Source: Chamaecyparis obtusa (taxonomy: Eukaryota > Streptophyta > Pinopsida > Cupressales > Cupressaceae). From it: DNA of 64,000 nucleotides. Shown piece by piece: positions 21,503 to 33,245 of the stretch. Under the pieces are notes generated by a model, which did not search any database, was not told where the DNA came from, and saw nothing but the letters and a program-made list of their open reading frames with translations. Position 1 is the stretch's first letter, and every line of letters begins with the position of its first letter. A program made the translations under genes and the position numbers. Location: the NCBI GenBank assembly GCA_027943335.1, contig BSBK01001871.1, positions 248,001 through 312,000 on the forward strand. Reading direction: 5' to 3'.

Positions 21503-22139
21503 GTGATCTAGGGCACAATCCTCTAGATGGGCCACCTTGAAAAATTAAATCCCAATTAGGTCCTCACCTTTAGAAAATATACCTTGATTAAATAAAATTA
21601 AAGGATTTACCGTTTCGGAGCCCGAAACAACCGACCTAGAAACGGAGAAATAACTTTCCCGAAAGTCAAACTGCCAACATTTGAAATTTGAAATCCTAGC
21701 GGGAAGAGGTCAAGGTCAAGGTCGACCTTGACCTGGTCAGGGTCAAGGTCAACTTTGACCTCAAACCCTAACTTTGTCAGGATTTGTAGCAGAGGTTCCA
21801 GGAGATGCTAGAAACTTAGAAATTGATATCTGAATAGGACCCAGTGTCAGGAACAGACAGAAAATCCTTGGAATGATGTGATGATGGACTAGGAGGTCTC
21901 ATTTCTAAATCCTACCTAGAAAATAGATCCATGGAAGATGAAAAATCAGGAAAGTCCTTAAGACCTTAACCCTAATTTCACCTAGAATGAAGAAATCAAG
22001 TGCGGAGAAGAAGTGGAAAATGGGGAGAAAGCCAAATACATGCAAAGACCCAATCAAGGCACTTAACATGACCCAAAACCACTTACTTGGAGGGCTAAAT
22101 GCTCTTAACATGGAAGTGCTTCCATTTTAAGACGATACA

Positions 22140-22156
22140 TTAAGCCCCCACTTTAG
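22140..22156 (-). other. Polypurine tract of element X
   Basis: The minus strand reads AAAGTGGGGGCTTA directly before the TGTATCG start of the 3' LTR. It is the expected plus-strand priming site. Confidence 0.8.
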
Positions 22157-23382
22157 CAAGAGTATGGACTTGATGCAAACTCTTGGTAAAGGAGATAAAA
22201 ATAACAAGATAATCTTATCGTAATCTAAGGGACAAAGAGAAATCCCAAGCCCCCAGGGACTCAAGTCTTCATCGACTCTTAAATCACAAATAAGAGAGAC
22301 ATCTCTAAAGAGAAAAAGAAAAAGTGTGATTACCTCGCCCAATGAGAACTTATGTCCCATTGTGAACCACACAGAAAAAAGGTGCAATTGGAAAGATGGA
22401 ATTGAACTGCCTAGTGAATGTGGCTACTCACTAGTCAACCCATCAAGGATTTATCCTTAGGAATATTCTATTCCATAAGAATAAATAAAAAACAAAAGAG
22501 ATCCAGTCTTAAGGACACTTCTGACCTTAAGGGATCACAATATATGTGTATTTGAAACTGGAGGGATCAAGAGATCCTAATATAAATCCATACTTTAAGG
22601 ATTAGTTTTTAATCCAAAAAGAAAGATTGAAAAGTAAATTTAAAGTGCATGTCTTCCTCAGGATTTAGCAACTTATGTGCATTACCTTTAGAAGATTTAG
22701 CATGTTTTGAATTTTTTTCATAAGTGCGTGTGTGTAATAAGTGAGTAGAGCATATGCCCCCATGTTAAAGTCATTGCTGACACTTTAATAGGAACAATGG
22801 CTTTAACAGAAACATAAACAACTCCACTGATTATGTTTCCATGTTGAGATGCCCCCAGACGAAGAAAAATCAAGGCAAATATCACAGAAACATACAGAGA
22901 ACACAGAAGGGATCTACCTATCATGGGGTTAGTATGATCATAAGATAATATATATATAATATTATTGCAAATGAATTGACATCATTCCCCAAAGAAAGTA
23001 GAACTACAATCATAAAGGAGGAAAGATTACGTAAGTTATACAAAGGAGAATCTTTTTGGATGATGACACGGAGATAAAAAAGATTTAGTGCTACCATATC
23101 TCGAATCCAAGTAGATTATACAAGGAAACATTTACGAACAATAGCACAGTTACAACATAACATTGAACAATGCATAGAAGAGTAGAGATACATATAGAAG
23201 AATTTGAACAACAGTTTTGATACCTTCATCACCTTGTACCAAATGAGTAACAAGGATCGTATAAAAGAATCTAACAACATTTAGCAATCACATTATAGGA
23301 GAAGCACAATACAACAGGCAAACACACAACAAAGCTACCATGAAGGACAAGCCACTCAAGCGTGCCGCCTACTTTCCCCATC
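22157..23382. other. Non-coding interior of element X
   Basis: 1.2 kb between the protease remnant and the polypurine tract. No pol domain or other protein is recognisable. Confidence 0.7.
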
Positions 23383-24600
23383 TCATTGTATATCATTTAG
23401 GGTAGGTGGGTAACTCACAAGAGGGACTATATCCAACGCAGTAGGAATGATAGCTAGTTCCAAACAAGGATCCTCTTGAGAATCACTATGTTCAATATTA
23501 GGTGTAAGAGTTAATTGAAATGAAAGCATATTTGGCAAATCAATGTCAATGTCAATAGTCTCATATTCATCATTAACATTATCAGTATCATCAAGAGTAT
23601 CTTCGTCATCCAAATTAATCAAAATAGGATCTAAGATATGAATAGAATCATCATAATCATGCATGTGAACATCATTATTAGTAACAACATTATGCATAGG
23701 TGTATCCGCAGAAAGTAGAGATCTTTTAGCTTTAGCATGAGCACAATGATTTTTACAACATTCATTAGAAGATCGGTTACATTTTGATTTATTTGAAATA
23801 GGATGAGAACTAGGAGGAACAATCACAGGATCCTTCATAGGTTATGTAGGAAGATCAATAGGATTATCAACCATAGGAGGAGCAATCACATGATCTTTGA
23901 TAGATTTAGTAGGAGGAACTTGATTAACAGAAGAAGAAGCCATAGTTGAAGGAGGTATCGAAGGTGTAGGTAAAAGACCACGATTAAGATCCATAGGAGG
24001 TATGCTTAATTGAAGAATCTTACGATGCTTATAGGCTTGATATGATTGAAAAAGATTATCAGGGCGAGGAGGACATGAATTAGGTAAGGAAGGCCAAAAT
24101 AAATCCAGAGCAGCACAATCTCTAGGCCTAGAAGGTCGATATAGACTATGATTGATCGTCTTCACTTTGCCATCATGGATGAACTTAAGACACTTATGTA
24201 TAGGTGAAGCAACAACATGCATGGTAGTTAACCAAGGCAAACCTAGCTTAACTTGAAATTGATTAGAAGTAGGAACCACAACAAAGGTAGTGTTCACAAG
24301 TTTTCCAAAAAGTTCAACTGGTAAAGTAATAGAACCAAATGAGGGATAAAGAAAACCATTACAAGTTTGAATCCACACATCCGATGTATCATAGAAGTCA
24401 CGTTGTAAGATTTTCATAAAAAGATTTTCTTTAGTGATAACATTGACTAAGGAGGTAGGATCAACAAGACAACCACGAGTAGGTATCTGAGCAACCCTGG
24501 CAGCAATGTAAAGGGGGGACCATCAGGAGCTTTAATAATCTTAGAGTCATCAAAGGTAATCAAAAGTTCCTGAGGTATTTTATTCTGAAATTGTTTTCGA
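23383..24600 (-). pseudogene. Protease region of element X
   Basis: Reads DVWIQTCNGFLYPSFGSITL, then VELFGKLVNTTFVV, LGLPWLTTMHVVASPIHKCL and a Pro-rich tail (23842-24417). Next comes an acidic, Asp-rich stretch (LDDEDTLDDTDNVNDEYET) ending at 23383. The blocks match the C-terminal half of Tat-type Gypsy protease, as in element H. The catalytic region lies just upstream of 24417 in another frame: it reads ...VDPTSLVNVI, so the usual D-S/T-G is altered. A C-run at about 24513-24518 (minus strand CCCCCC before TTTACATT) seems to have lost one base, which explains the shift. Confidence 0.8.
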
Positions 24601-26640
24601 GGTTTAGGTTGAGGTTTCACTTTAGGTTTAGGTTTAACTTGAGGTTGAGATTGAACTTGAGGTGAAGGTTGAGGTTGAAGTTGAGATTGAGGTGGAGATA
24701 TAGGCAGATCAACATGCTCCACTTGATTAACAACATGAGTAAGATCATCCATCTTGGAATCATACACAAGTTCCTGAGCAGATGGTTGAGAAATAGTATT
24801 AGTATCATGCATAGGTAAGGGATTTGTATAGATTTGAAGGTTCTAATTAGGAGGAGAGACAGATTGATTCCCACTACTATCTAGAATATCAACAGATAAA
24901 GCTTTAGCATCAATGAGATCTTGGACTTTATGTTTTAAAGAATAACATCTCTCAGTATCATGACCATTCTGATGATTATATTGACAAAAAGCATTTTGAT
25001 CAAAAGATTTAGATGCAATCGTAGTAGGTAAAAGAGGTCAAATAGGAGGTAAAGTAATCATATTAGCAGCTAACAACCTATTCATAATAGCATGTAAAGT
25101 TTCAGAAAGAGGAGTAAATGTATGATTTAATCGAAAAGTAGTGGATGTAGAAGTGGCATTATGAGATGCAACAACAACCTGATCAGCAACTGCATTCACT
25201 TGTATGTTTATCTTGACATAGTTGTTGAATTTTTGAAACTTATTTGGATTAGGAGCAGCATCACTCTTATCAACGGGAACATGAGCCATTGGAGTGTTGC
25301 TCTCAAATTGACTCACTTGTAATTGATAATGATGAAGCGCTGCACAAAGTTATTAAAAAGAGGTAAATTCAGTAAGAAAAATCTTATCTCTAATATCCTT
25401 TTGCAAATTGGAAATAAACATACGTTGAATATCAATATCAGGAACATGATAAGAAATTTGAGCATGCAAATGCTTGAATCCACCAATAAATTCAGTCAAT
25501 TTTTCTTTAGCACTTTGTTTACAATGCATTAAATCAGTCAAAGACACTTGCAGGCCAATATTGTTTTGAAATTGTTGAATAAAGACATTAGCAAGCTGTG
25601 GAAAGGAATCAACTGAATAAGGAGGCAAGGAACAATACCACTATAAAGCCTTGTCACGAAAGGTTCGAGCAAACAGTTTGGCTAAAATCCTATGGTCATC
25701 AGCATAATCACTGCAAAGGATTTGGAATGTTTTAACATGATGAACAAGATCTCCTTTTCCATTATAGTTCTCAAGATGAGGCATATCGACTTGCTGAGGA
25801 ATAGGAGTTCGGATAATATCCCGGGACAAGGGACTTCCCATGTCACATGTAGGAATACTAAACTTGTTTTGAGTTAAGGAAGAAAGTTGTTGTTGTAAGG
25901 ATGATACAGTTTGAGCCAAACTGATGATGGTGGAATCAGTAGAGGAAATAGGAGGAGTAGCAACATTAGACACACTAGGTAAAGTGTAAGAAGCTACAGG
26001 AATAGAAGACACAACTAGAGGAACACTAGGAACTACAGTTGGAAGCAGAGTGGAATAAGTGAAAGGAACACTATGATATGAAGGTTGTGATGTAGGAAGG
26101 GACACGGGAGGAACACTCATAGGAACAGAGGGAACCATCACAGTCACCAAAGGAGGAGTATAGATAGGAATACTAGGTAAAGGATTAGAAGGAGGTTCAA
26201 CACTAGTGATAGGAGCAGTGAAACCTAAATCTTGAGCCTTTGGAGTTAAAGGTTTAACATTGGAATGCACAAGATGAGTAATACCACACAAGAAGTTAAC
26301 ACCTTGATCACTATCATGGAGAACTTTCTTAAGAGCCTCTATAGCTTGAATAGAATCTTGACTATGGTTTTCTTGAAGAAGCCAATTACCCATTTTATCA
26401 AGTTCAGTGGAAAGTTTTTGGACTTGTTCAGGAGGAACCCTTAAAGCATCATCCTCATCATGAGATGAGTGAGAAGATTCTGCTCCATAGTAGGATTAGA
26501 ATCATGAAGAATCAAGTTATCATCAAGGATCCTAAGGAAATGAGAAGATTCAGGCTCAAAGGCACCCATGAGTCTACGACTTCTTCTAACTAGAATGTTA
26601 TAAGTAGGACTAGTGGTAGTAAAGATCATAAACCAATATA
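24600..26640 (-). pseudogene. Gag of element X (Tat-type Gypsy)
   Basis: One frame with a few stops. The Met near 26629 (MIFTTTSPTY) opens it, but the frame then shifts to that of 26393. Then comes a Pro/Ser/Val-rich region (26250-25950). The capsid domain follows: DMPHLENYNGKGDLVHHVK, AKLFARTFRDKAL, LANVFIQQFQNNIG, LTEFIGGFKHLHAQ. A knuckle-like FCQYNHQNGHDTERC is seen near 24960-25000. A basic Gln-Pro-Lys repeat tail (24600-24710) follows, with alternating KPKPKVKPQPK. Stops at about 25638 and 25350 break it. It would form the particle and package the RNA. Confidence 0.85.
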
Positions 26641-26777
26641 ATGCAAATGAACTAAACTAAGAACACATAAAGCATGAATATGAAATCTAATTAGCATACA
26701 AGATCAATCACAAAGGACAAATCTAATAGTAACAAGATAAAAGAAAATCTAACACCAAAAAGAAAGAGAGTAAGCTA

Positions 26778-26790
26778 GTCGGGTTCACCA
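26778..26790 (-). other. Primer binding site of element X
   Basis: The minus strand reads TGGTGAACCCGAC three bases from the LTR edge. The TGG start and position fit a PBS. I did not assign the tRNA. Confidence 0.7.
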
Positions 26791-26793
26791 AAA

Positions 26794-28373
26794 TGAATAG
26801 ATGTAATTTGGAATCACCTCTATTTGTGTAAGTGTGTGGGGAAAATGTAAGATTCACTCCTAAATCCAAATTCCCAAAGGAGAGATCCAATTTGATCAAC
26901 CAAGAGGTTAATACACAATTGAATCAATCTATGAAGAATATGAAAGAGAGAGAGAAACCCTATACTTCCCTATAGCTGGATCAAGCTTGAAATCTGAAAT
27001 AATTGAAGCGCAAATACTAACCTTGAATTAGGGCAGATCTAGAAAATGCTGAATTCTAGCTTCTGTATGAACTTTCTAAAGATTCTGTCACCTATTTTGG
27101 ACTGGAAATGTCGAGGTGGACAAAACCCAAAAATCTTTTCTCCAAATTCACACAGGTTGACTTTGACCTTTTAAAAGGTCAAAGACCACATTATTTATTT
27201 GAAGTCCAATTTTGATTCTGTTCACAGATCCTGAAAGATTGCCGAAAAGGGTATCTAAATTCACTCTCAGATCTGAGATTTCACACCTACACCTGCAAGA
27301 AAATGGGGGTTTTTGGTTGTATGGGGGGTTTACCTTGGTCAAACCCCAATTTAGGAATTAACCTTGAAATTGAATTGAAATATATTGTGCATAAACAAAG
27401 TAATTGAAACAAATCACCGTGCTTATGTTGAAGTCCTTGTAGAGGATTTGAATCCTCAAATCCACAAGTAAGAATGCTTCAATGAATGTAGGATGTCTCC
27501 AATCAATGGTATTTTGATCTTCAACACCAATCTTGATTTGATCTTTGCATATGAGAATTTTTGAATTAATGGATAAGGATGAATCTTCAAGGGGGCTCCA
27601 AAGAGATTGAATCCTTCAATAGCTAACAATGGAACTCCTTGATGGATGAATACTTGAACGCTTGAATGCTTGAAGACTTGCTTGCACTTGAGAGCTCTAG
27701 ATACTTGATTGAGAAAACTTGATGATTGAGTGGTGTGAAAATGAGAGAGGAAGGCCTCCTTTTATAGTGATCTAGGGCACACTCCTCTAGATGGGCCACC
27801 TTGAAGAATTAAATCCCAATTAGGTCCTCACCTTTAGAAAATATACCTTGATTAAATACAATTAAAGGATTTACCATTTTAGAGCCTGAAACAACTAGCC
27901 CGAAAGTGGAGAAATAACTTTCCCGAAAGCCAAACTACCAACATTTGAAATTTGAAATCCTGGTGGGAAGAGGTCAAGGTCAAGGTCAACTTTGACCTCA
28001 AACCCAAACTTTGTCAGGATTTGCAGCAGAGGTTCCAGGAGATGCTAGAAACTTAGAAATTGATATCTGAACAGGACCCAGTGTCAGGAACAGACAAAAA
28101 ATCATTGAAATGATGTGATGATGGACTAGGAGGTCTCATTTATAAATTCTACCTAGAAAATAGAGCCATAGAAGAGGGAAAATTAGGAAAGTCCTTAAGA
28201 CCTTAACCCTAATTTCACCTGGAATGAAGAAATCAAGTGCGAAGAAGTGGAAAATGGGGAGAAAGCCAAATACATGCAAAGACCCAATCAAGGCACTTAA
28301 AATGACCCCAAACCACTTACTCGGAGGGCTAAACACTCTTAACATGGAAGTGCTTCCATTTTAAGATGATACA
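26794..28373 (-). repeat. 5' LTR of element X (right copy)
   Basis: 1,580 bp, TGAATAGATG ... GATGATACA. Same landmarks as the left copy: palindrome 27161-27184 and TATA box 27759-27766. The shorter TTGACC cluster is at about 27970-28000. Confidence 0.93.
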
Positions 28374-28378
28374 GATGG
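28374..28378. repeat. Target-site duplication of element X, right copy
   Basis: GATGG, the partner of 20525-20529. Confidence 0.9.
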
Positions 28379-29101
28379 AAAAGTTTTTGTATTGACTTCA
28401 TTGTAGGAAGAGGCTGAAGCGAGCCAAAAGGCAAATAAGATCATCCTCATGGGAAAAAAAGAGTTTATGACGATGAAAGAAGGTGAGTGCAAAAAATGTT
28501 GAGTTTGAAAATGTTAGATCATACCTTGTGAAGGAGGAATACATCAAAGGTTTGTAGGCCAAGATTGAAGCAAGGAACACCAAGGATGAATCCTTAGTTG
28601 GAACACTAGGTGGGAAGAAAAATCAAAATTCTATTGTGGTTGACATAATGATGTGTGTTGTGATAGAGGTGAGAGGGTAGGGATCATCTAATTCTGATCA
28701 GACTAAGGCATTTGGATCATCATGTCTAAACCAAATAAGGGAAATCAAGAGTGGGGTGGATGGCAATGAGTTGCAAAAATAATGAGGCAACAATTGGTCA
28801 AAGGTGAACAAGTGCACACAATCTATTAGTTTGAAGATGACAACCCAAGAACCTCCAAGGGTAGATGCAAATGAAGGTCCGAGGATAGAGATGCGAGACA
28901 AAGATGGTAGATGGAAGCCACCAAGGCAAAGTACCAAGTTGGGACAAGACAACTTCAAGCACTAGGTTGATGCAAGTGGATGGGACCCTCCAAGACAATG
29001 TTAGAGAACTAGGAGGTCAACAAGGAGGATCCATGGAAGGAGAGGAAGGCATGTTTGCAACACCTTCTCTTGTGACAAGATAAATTTCTTAGGGGGGAGC
29101 A
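28379..29101 (+). pseudogene. Gypsy C, remainder of the coding region after element X
   Basis: The first codons continue the protease frame past the GATGG junction (KVFVLTS, stop, then KANKIILMGKKEFM to ECKKC near 28490), the usual end of the protease-to-RT linker. After that no RT, RNase H or integrase block is readable. At 29070-29100 the sequence ends with an Asp-rich/Gly stretch and a purine run (AGGGGGGAG), the expected polypurine tract. So 3-4 kb of pol were deleted or were never present. The 28500-29070 part is degraded and could not be assigned. Confidence 0.7.
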
Positions 29102-30790
29102 TGATGCATGGACATCAAAGGTCCTGTGAGGCCATCAAGGACAATATGGTCAAAATTTTGTATTAGGTCCATTGTGAGGCCATTTATTTTCTTTTCATAG
29201 TTAAATAATATTGTCTAATGTATAAGATTTCAATTGTAAGGCCTTTGAGCCAATATGTAGTCATTTGGCCTAAGAGGCCTGTTGGTACTCAAAATGCAAT
29301 TTTGAGGTACCATGTAAAATTCTTGATTAAGTTCTCATTTTGGCTTTGTATTGCATACTAGTATGGGCGTATTTGGGGTCATATCTTGAGGTCTATGTGT
29401 TCATTGCTTTTCATTCATCCTATCAAGTTTTTTTGAGTCCTTAGATGGCATGTTCAAATGGGTTTGCATCAGTTCGTTTCTAGGAGGTCTCTAAGTCAGA
29501 AAATGCTTGTGTAAAATTCACTGAGAAGGGTCACTTTGAGGTTGAATAAAATGCACCTTGGAGAGTGTCATGAAAATCTGAGCCTAGTGTCTTGTTGTAC
29601 ACATTTCATACTTTCTATGTGTCAGGTTTTAGGCCTCTATGATAATTTTTGACCCTGTTTATTCATCCCCTTTCGGAGGTGTTTTCTAGTTTCTGCACTT
29701 GGCCCTTTTCCTAGTTTTGTTGGGAACCTTATTTGACATGTTATAACTTGTACCCGGTGGATTGGTAGAAAGGTTTTAATCATTTCCTTGCATTATAGAC
29801 AAGTTTTACTCTACCCTTGTCAGTTTTTAGCTCGTGATGAATCCATCTGATGAGAAATTGAAGCTGATTCCATTTGCAATTTCTGCTGTTTGCAAAGATT
29901 GTGAAGTGCACCAGTTTGCCGGAGGTCAACTTTGCTTGTTTATAACTTTTTCCCAGTATTACCTATCAGAGAAATTATTGTTTCATTGCATTGCAAACAT
30001 GAAGTTCTACCTTTAGTTCCGGTTGGAGGTCTCTACCAATCCATTTGATATCTTTTTGAAGACGTTTCCAAACTGAACTTTCCATTGTTTTCTGTGTATT
30101 CCGGGTCTATCTCTACAAGTCCTGATTTTCATGAAGCTATATCTTTTGCCTGATTGAATCCTAGATCCAGATGATGATTGAATCATGTTGTTTACATCTC
30201 AATGAACTTATGTGCCAGTTTGTGGCTTCCCAGGGATCTGTTTGGTATTTTTGCCAGGGTGATTTCAAGTGCAGTTTATTACTTTTAACAGTGGTTTACA
30301 GGGAACAAAATTAAGGGACAGACTTCGAGGATTAATATCTTTTGATCCGGTTGTAGTCATGAAGTGCCATTTTTCAGAGTGTTAGAATGTGGGTCAAAGT
30401 TCATGCATGTTCAGTGGCGGGGTCGGGTCAGGTGATTATGTCAGTTTTTAAAGCCAGTTCCCAAGGCCACTTGTGCATTCTGGGCACGTTGCAAGAAGGG
30501 TTGTTTTGGCATTTCGGTGATTTGGGTATGATTGTGAATTGGATTCAAAGAGTGCAGAGGGTATCTAAAGTAGTTTATAAGCTTTTTAAGGTCCGGGTGT
30601 TTGAATTCAAAATTTTTTTTAGCTGGGCCCATCTTGGACTTGACTTTGCTTACAAAATGGTCACCCTTTCAAAGATAGCATGTGCTCTTTTGAGGCCAGT
30701 GGAACAAGGTTGTGTTAGTGGACGCTCTTGTAGGAGTATAAGGAAGTGATTCATGTGTTTGCAATTTTCAATACCTTGTGGTCACATTTC
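29102..30790 (+). repeat. Probable 3' LTR of Gypsy C, start
   Basis: It starts TGATGCATGGACATC directly after the purine run at 29091-29100. It is non-coding with typical U3 texture. The right end was not found: PPR-derived and unassigned DNA follow, and LTR-like sequence seems to resume near 33560. The 5' LTR of C is outside the window, so this rests on the PPT and TG start only. Confidence 0.5.
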
Positions 30791-30827
30791 GTCATGTGAC
30801 TACTTTTTAGGTCTACTTTGAAATATT

Positions 30828-31109
30828 AGTGTTCTTCGCGCATATGGCAGCTTGTTGGATCTGGATCTCGGGAAAAAAATACATGGATGTATCTTTAAGT
30901 ATGGATTCCAATCAGATGTGGGTGCTGCAACTCCACTTGTTGATATGTATGCAAAATGCAATAATATAGATGATGCATGAAACATATTCAATAGAATGTT
31001 GGAAAGAGATGTGGTTGCCTAGACGACATTGATTGTAGGATATGCACAACATGGTCTAGGAAGGGAAGCTCTCAAACTTTTTGAAAATGTGCTAGTTTCT
31101 ATGGAGTAG
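30828..31109 (+). pseudogene. Pentatricopeptide repeat (PPR) gene fragment
   Basis: One frame of 93 codons plus a stop. It starts SVLRAYGSLLDLDLGKKIHG, then GFQSDVGAATPLVDMYAKC, then FNRMLERDVVA and a stop where Trp is expected, then TTLIVGYAQHGLGREALKLF. These are the classic PLS-class PPR motifs (GKKIHG, LVDMYAKCG, MxERDVVxW, IxGYAQHGxGxEAL), covering about 2.5 repeats. Two in-frame stops (TGA at 30978 for an expected Arg, TAG at 31020 for Trp) both fit single C-to-T or G-to-A changes. A complete gene would have many more repeats on both sides. PPR proteins bind organelle RNA in an editing or processing role. This piece is a non-functional captured or retroposed copy. Confidence 0.88.
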
Positions 31110-32923
31110 TCTGCATTTTTTTTAATACATAGCGTGTAGATCAAAATACTCTAGTGTTAATATATATGGAGGCTTCTCACATATAAGTTAACACACTGTA
31201 TGGCAAATGAAGGAGAAGGCTTCGAGATAGCCCACACAATGCAAGGAGGTCTCCGGTCTTAATTAAGTGCGAGTGCCAGTTGTTTAATCATTACACCAGC
31301 ATTTAGTAGCAAGACAAGTGGTGGCACTCACATTTGGAGATATGGCTGCTAGCACATTCAAATGTGCCTCACACAGCAAAGGGAGAAGGGTCTACGTGAG
31401 TGTTGAAAGAATGCTAGCATACCAAATGAACAAGCAATGGTTTAACGATGAACATGGAGGACTCTCGTCATTATCTTGGGGCTGCCTACAAAGTGTAAAT
31501 GCCAATAAATTGAAAAGACTATGTTCTTTTAAAAGAGGTTTGCATGGGATACAAGAAGATATGCGTTAGAAAGGAGATCCCTCACTCATAAACATAACAG
31601 GCAGTGCATTAATGAATGGGGAGCACATGTTAAAAATGAATGATGCCAACCCAAATTGCAAATAACAGATAGGGGCTGCTAGTTTTTAGATAGGGCATTA
31701 GCATTTAGAACATGCCAATGCAAAAGTAGATGAGAACAGGCAAATTGGAGAGCCTGCGCAACACAAATGGAGACCCACACACCTATGGGGAGATGCCTTG
31801 TGCAGCTGTGCATGAGAACATGGAAGCTGGGACCAGCTAAACACATGGGAGCTGTCTGCTAGTGAATGGAGGCTCACGTAAATTAATGTGTAGTGAGCAG
31901 CCTGTGAAATCCAAAATAGCCCACACATATCTTATGGGATTCACACAAGTGAATGGAGGCTTCTAGCGCTTCAAAAGGAGGTGAAATTAGTTTGTGGAGG
32001 CTAGCATTTGACAAAGGGGGTGGGCTCACACATTTGGAATGTAAATGAAAGAATAAACAAAAAAAAGAGATGCCCAGCTACATTAATAAAATGGAAGCTC
32101 ACGCAGTGGACCAGGTAACACAGGAGGATAGTCTGCATTGCAAAGGGGCTATTGCTCATGCTAATTGCTAGCAGGGACCAAGCTATATTCACGCAATATG
32201 AGAATGCATGCATTGTAAAAGGGGCTCATGCATTTAATTAAATAAGAGCTGTGAGTTGCAAAAGGGTGTGAGCTACCAAGTTGGAAGACCCACGCACTAG
32301 CTGTGGGGAATTGTGAGTAGTAAAAATGAATGCCGCACACAATAAAAATGAATGCCGCGTGCAATGTAATGGGGGTGCCATGTGCTCACCAAGTGCCAGC
32401 AGGCTGGTGCTTGCGAAAGATTCAAAGGAGAGGGGATCCTACACCAATCTATTTGGAGATTGCCAAAACAAAGAAACCCACACATAGAACAATGTATGGA
32501 TTGCCTTAGGCAATATAATATGGGACTCCTCACGCAGTGAATAGATGATAGCATGCACAGGTAGTTTGAACAGTGTAAGAGTCAGCATTTTCAGTTTATC
32601 CCACATTCTTCCAATGAGGAACTTTTATAATGTTTATAAACAAGGACACCCACATTGCATTGTAAATTAGAACCAAGAGGCTCTTGGTGGGCGTGCTCAG
32701 TTGGTGGTCTCTGTGCATGGTGGAACCTCTACAATTTTGAAGGGAAATGCTGCATAGTCTTTAAAACATTTAGAAGTAATGATCCCACATTGCTCCCGAG
32801 ACAGGTATATGAGATGAATATAAGCCACTCAACAAACAATGAAAATAAATCAAACCGAGGAGGCTTTGCCTGCGTGACCCCCAAGCTGCCCACCTCGATT
32901 TTCATGCCGGCGGGTCCAAAGAT
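31110..32923. other. Unassigned DNA
   Basis: No supported gene. The text has recurring GAGGCTCAC/CACACAC words and a slightly higher GC content than its neighbours. The short ORFs (for example 32655-32936) match nothing I recognise. Confidence 0.4.
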
Positions 32924-33245
32924 AGAAATTTTGTAGACTTGGTCGCGGATTCGCTAAATGCAACTGGTGGTTAGATGAACATCTGGTGACTTGGAGATAA
33001 CAGTAGTCGCTAGAAAATTAGGAGTCAAAGGCTAACATTTCGTGACTAGAAATTTTGCAGACTTGGTCGTGGATTCGCTAAATGCAACTGGTCGCTGATT
33101 TGCTAAATGCAACTGGCGGTTAGATGAACATCTGGCAACTTGGAGATAACAGTAGTCGTTAGAAAATTAGCAGTCAAAGGCTAACATTCTGTGATTCCGA
33201 GAACAGTAGTCGCGCAGTCGCTAGAAAATTGGCACAAGCAGTCAT
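32924..33245. repeat. Tandem repeat, unit about 124 bp, 2.3 copies
   Basis: Copy 1 is 32924-33047 and copy 2 is 33048 to about 33197, both starting AGAAATTTTG and containing CTTGGTCG, GAACATCTGG and GATAACAGTAGTCG. Copy 2 is longer because TGCTAAATGCAACTGG is duplicated inside it. A third partial copy (GAACAGTAGTCGCGCAGTCG) ends near 33245. Confidence 0.88.

Larger units (their letters stand above)
20530..22139 (-). repeat. 3' LTR of element X (left copy)
   Basis: 1,610 bp. Plus strand TGAATAGATG ... GACGATACA. It contains a minus-strand TATA box (21495-21502), a 24-bp palindrome of paired TTGACC/GGTCAA (20897-20920) and a dense TTGACC/GGTCAA cluster (21707-21765). Relative to the right LTR it has about 27 extra bp in that cluster, holding a perfect 22-bp palindrome at 21713-21734. 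Confidence 0.93.
20530..28373 (-). mobile_element. Complete non-autonomous Gypsy element X (gag-protease only)
   Basis: 7,844 bp, with LTRs 20530-22139 and 26794-28373, PBS 26778-26790, PPT at 22140-22156 and GATGG duplications. The interior codes, on the minus strand, for a Tat-type Gypsy gag and the protease end, then 1.2 kb of non-coding DNA. RT, RNase H and integrase are absent. This is the layout described for TR-GAG elements, which depend on autonomous relatives. It lies within Gypsy C, and its removal with one GATGG copy rejoins the C frame (TIKKDG, then KVF). The two LTRs are very similar (2 differences in the first ~155 bp), so insertion is younger than the decay of C. Confidence 0.93.

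Noticed and set aside
24617..24874. ORF with Leu-Asn repeats
   Set aside because: Off-frame shadow of the Gln-Pro-Lys repeat in the gag of element X.
30387..30749. 120-codon plus-strand ORF
   Set aside because: It is in the probable LTR of Gypsy C; no motif, and codon use looks random.
32655..32936. Possible plastid or metabolic gene fragment (ends MPAGPKIEIL)
   Set aside because: I could not match it to a family with confidence, and the ORF runs into the tandem repeat.
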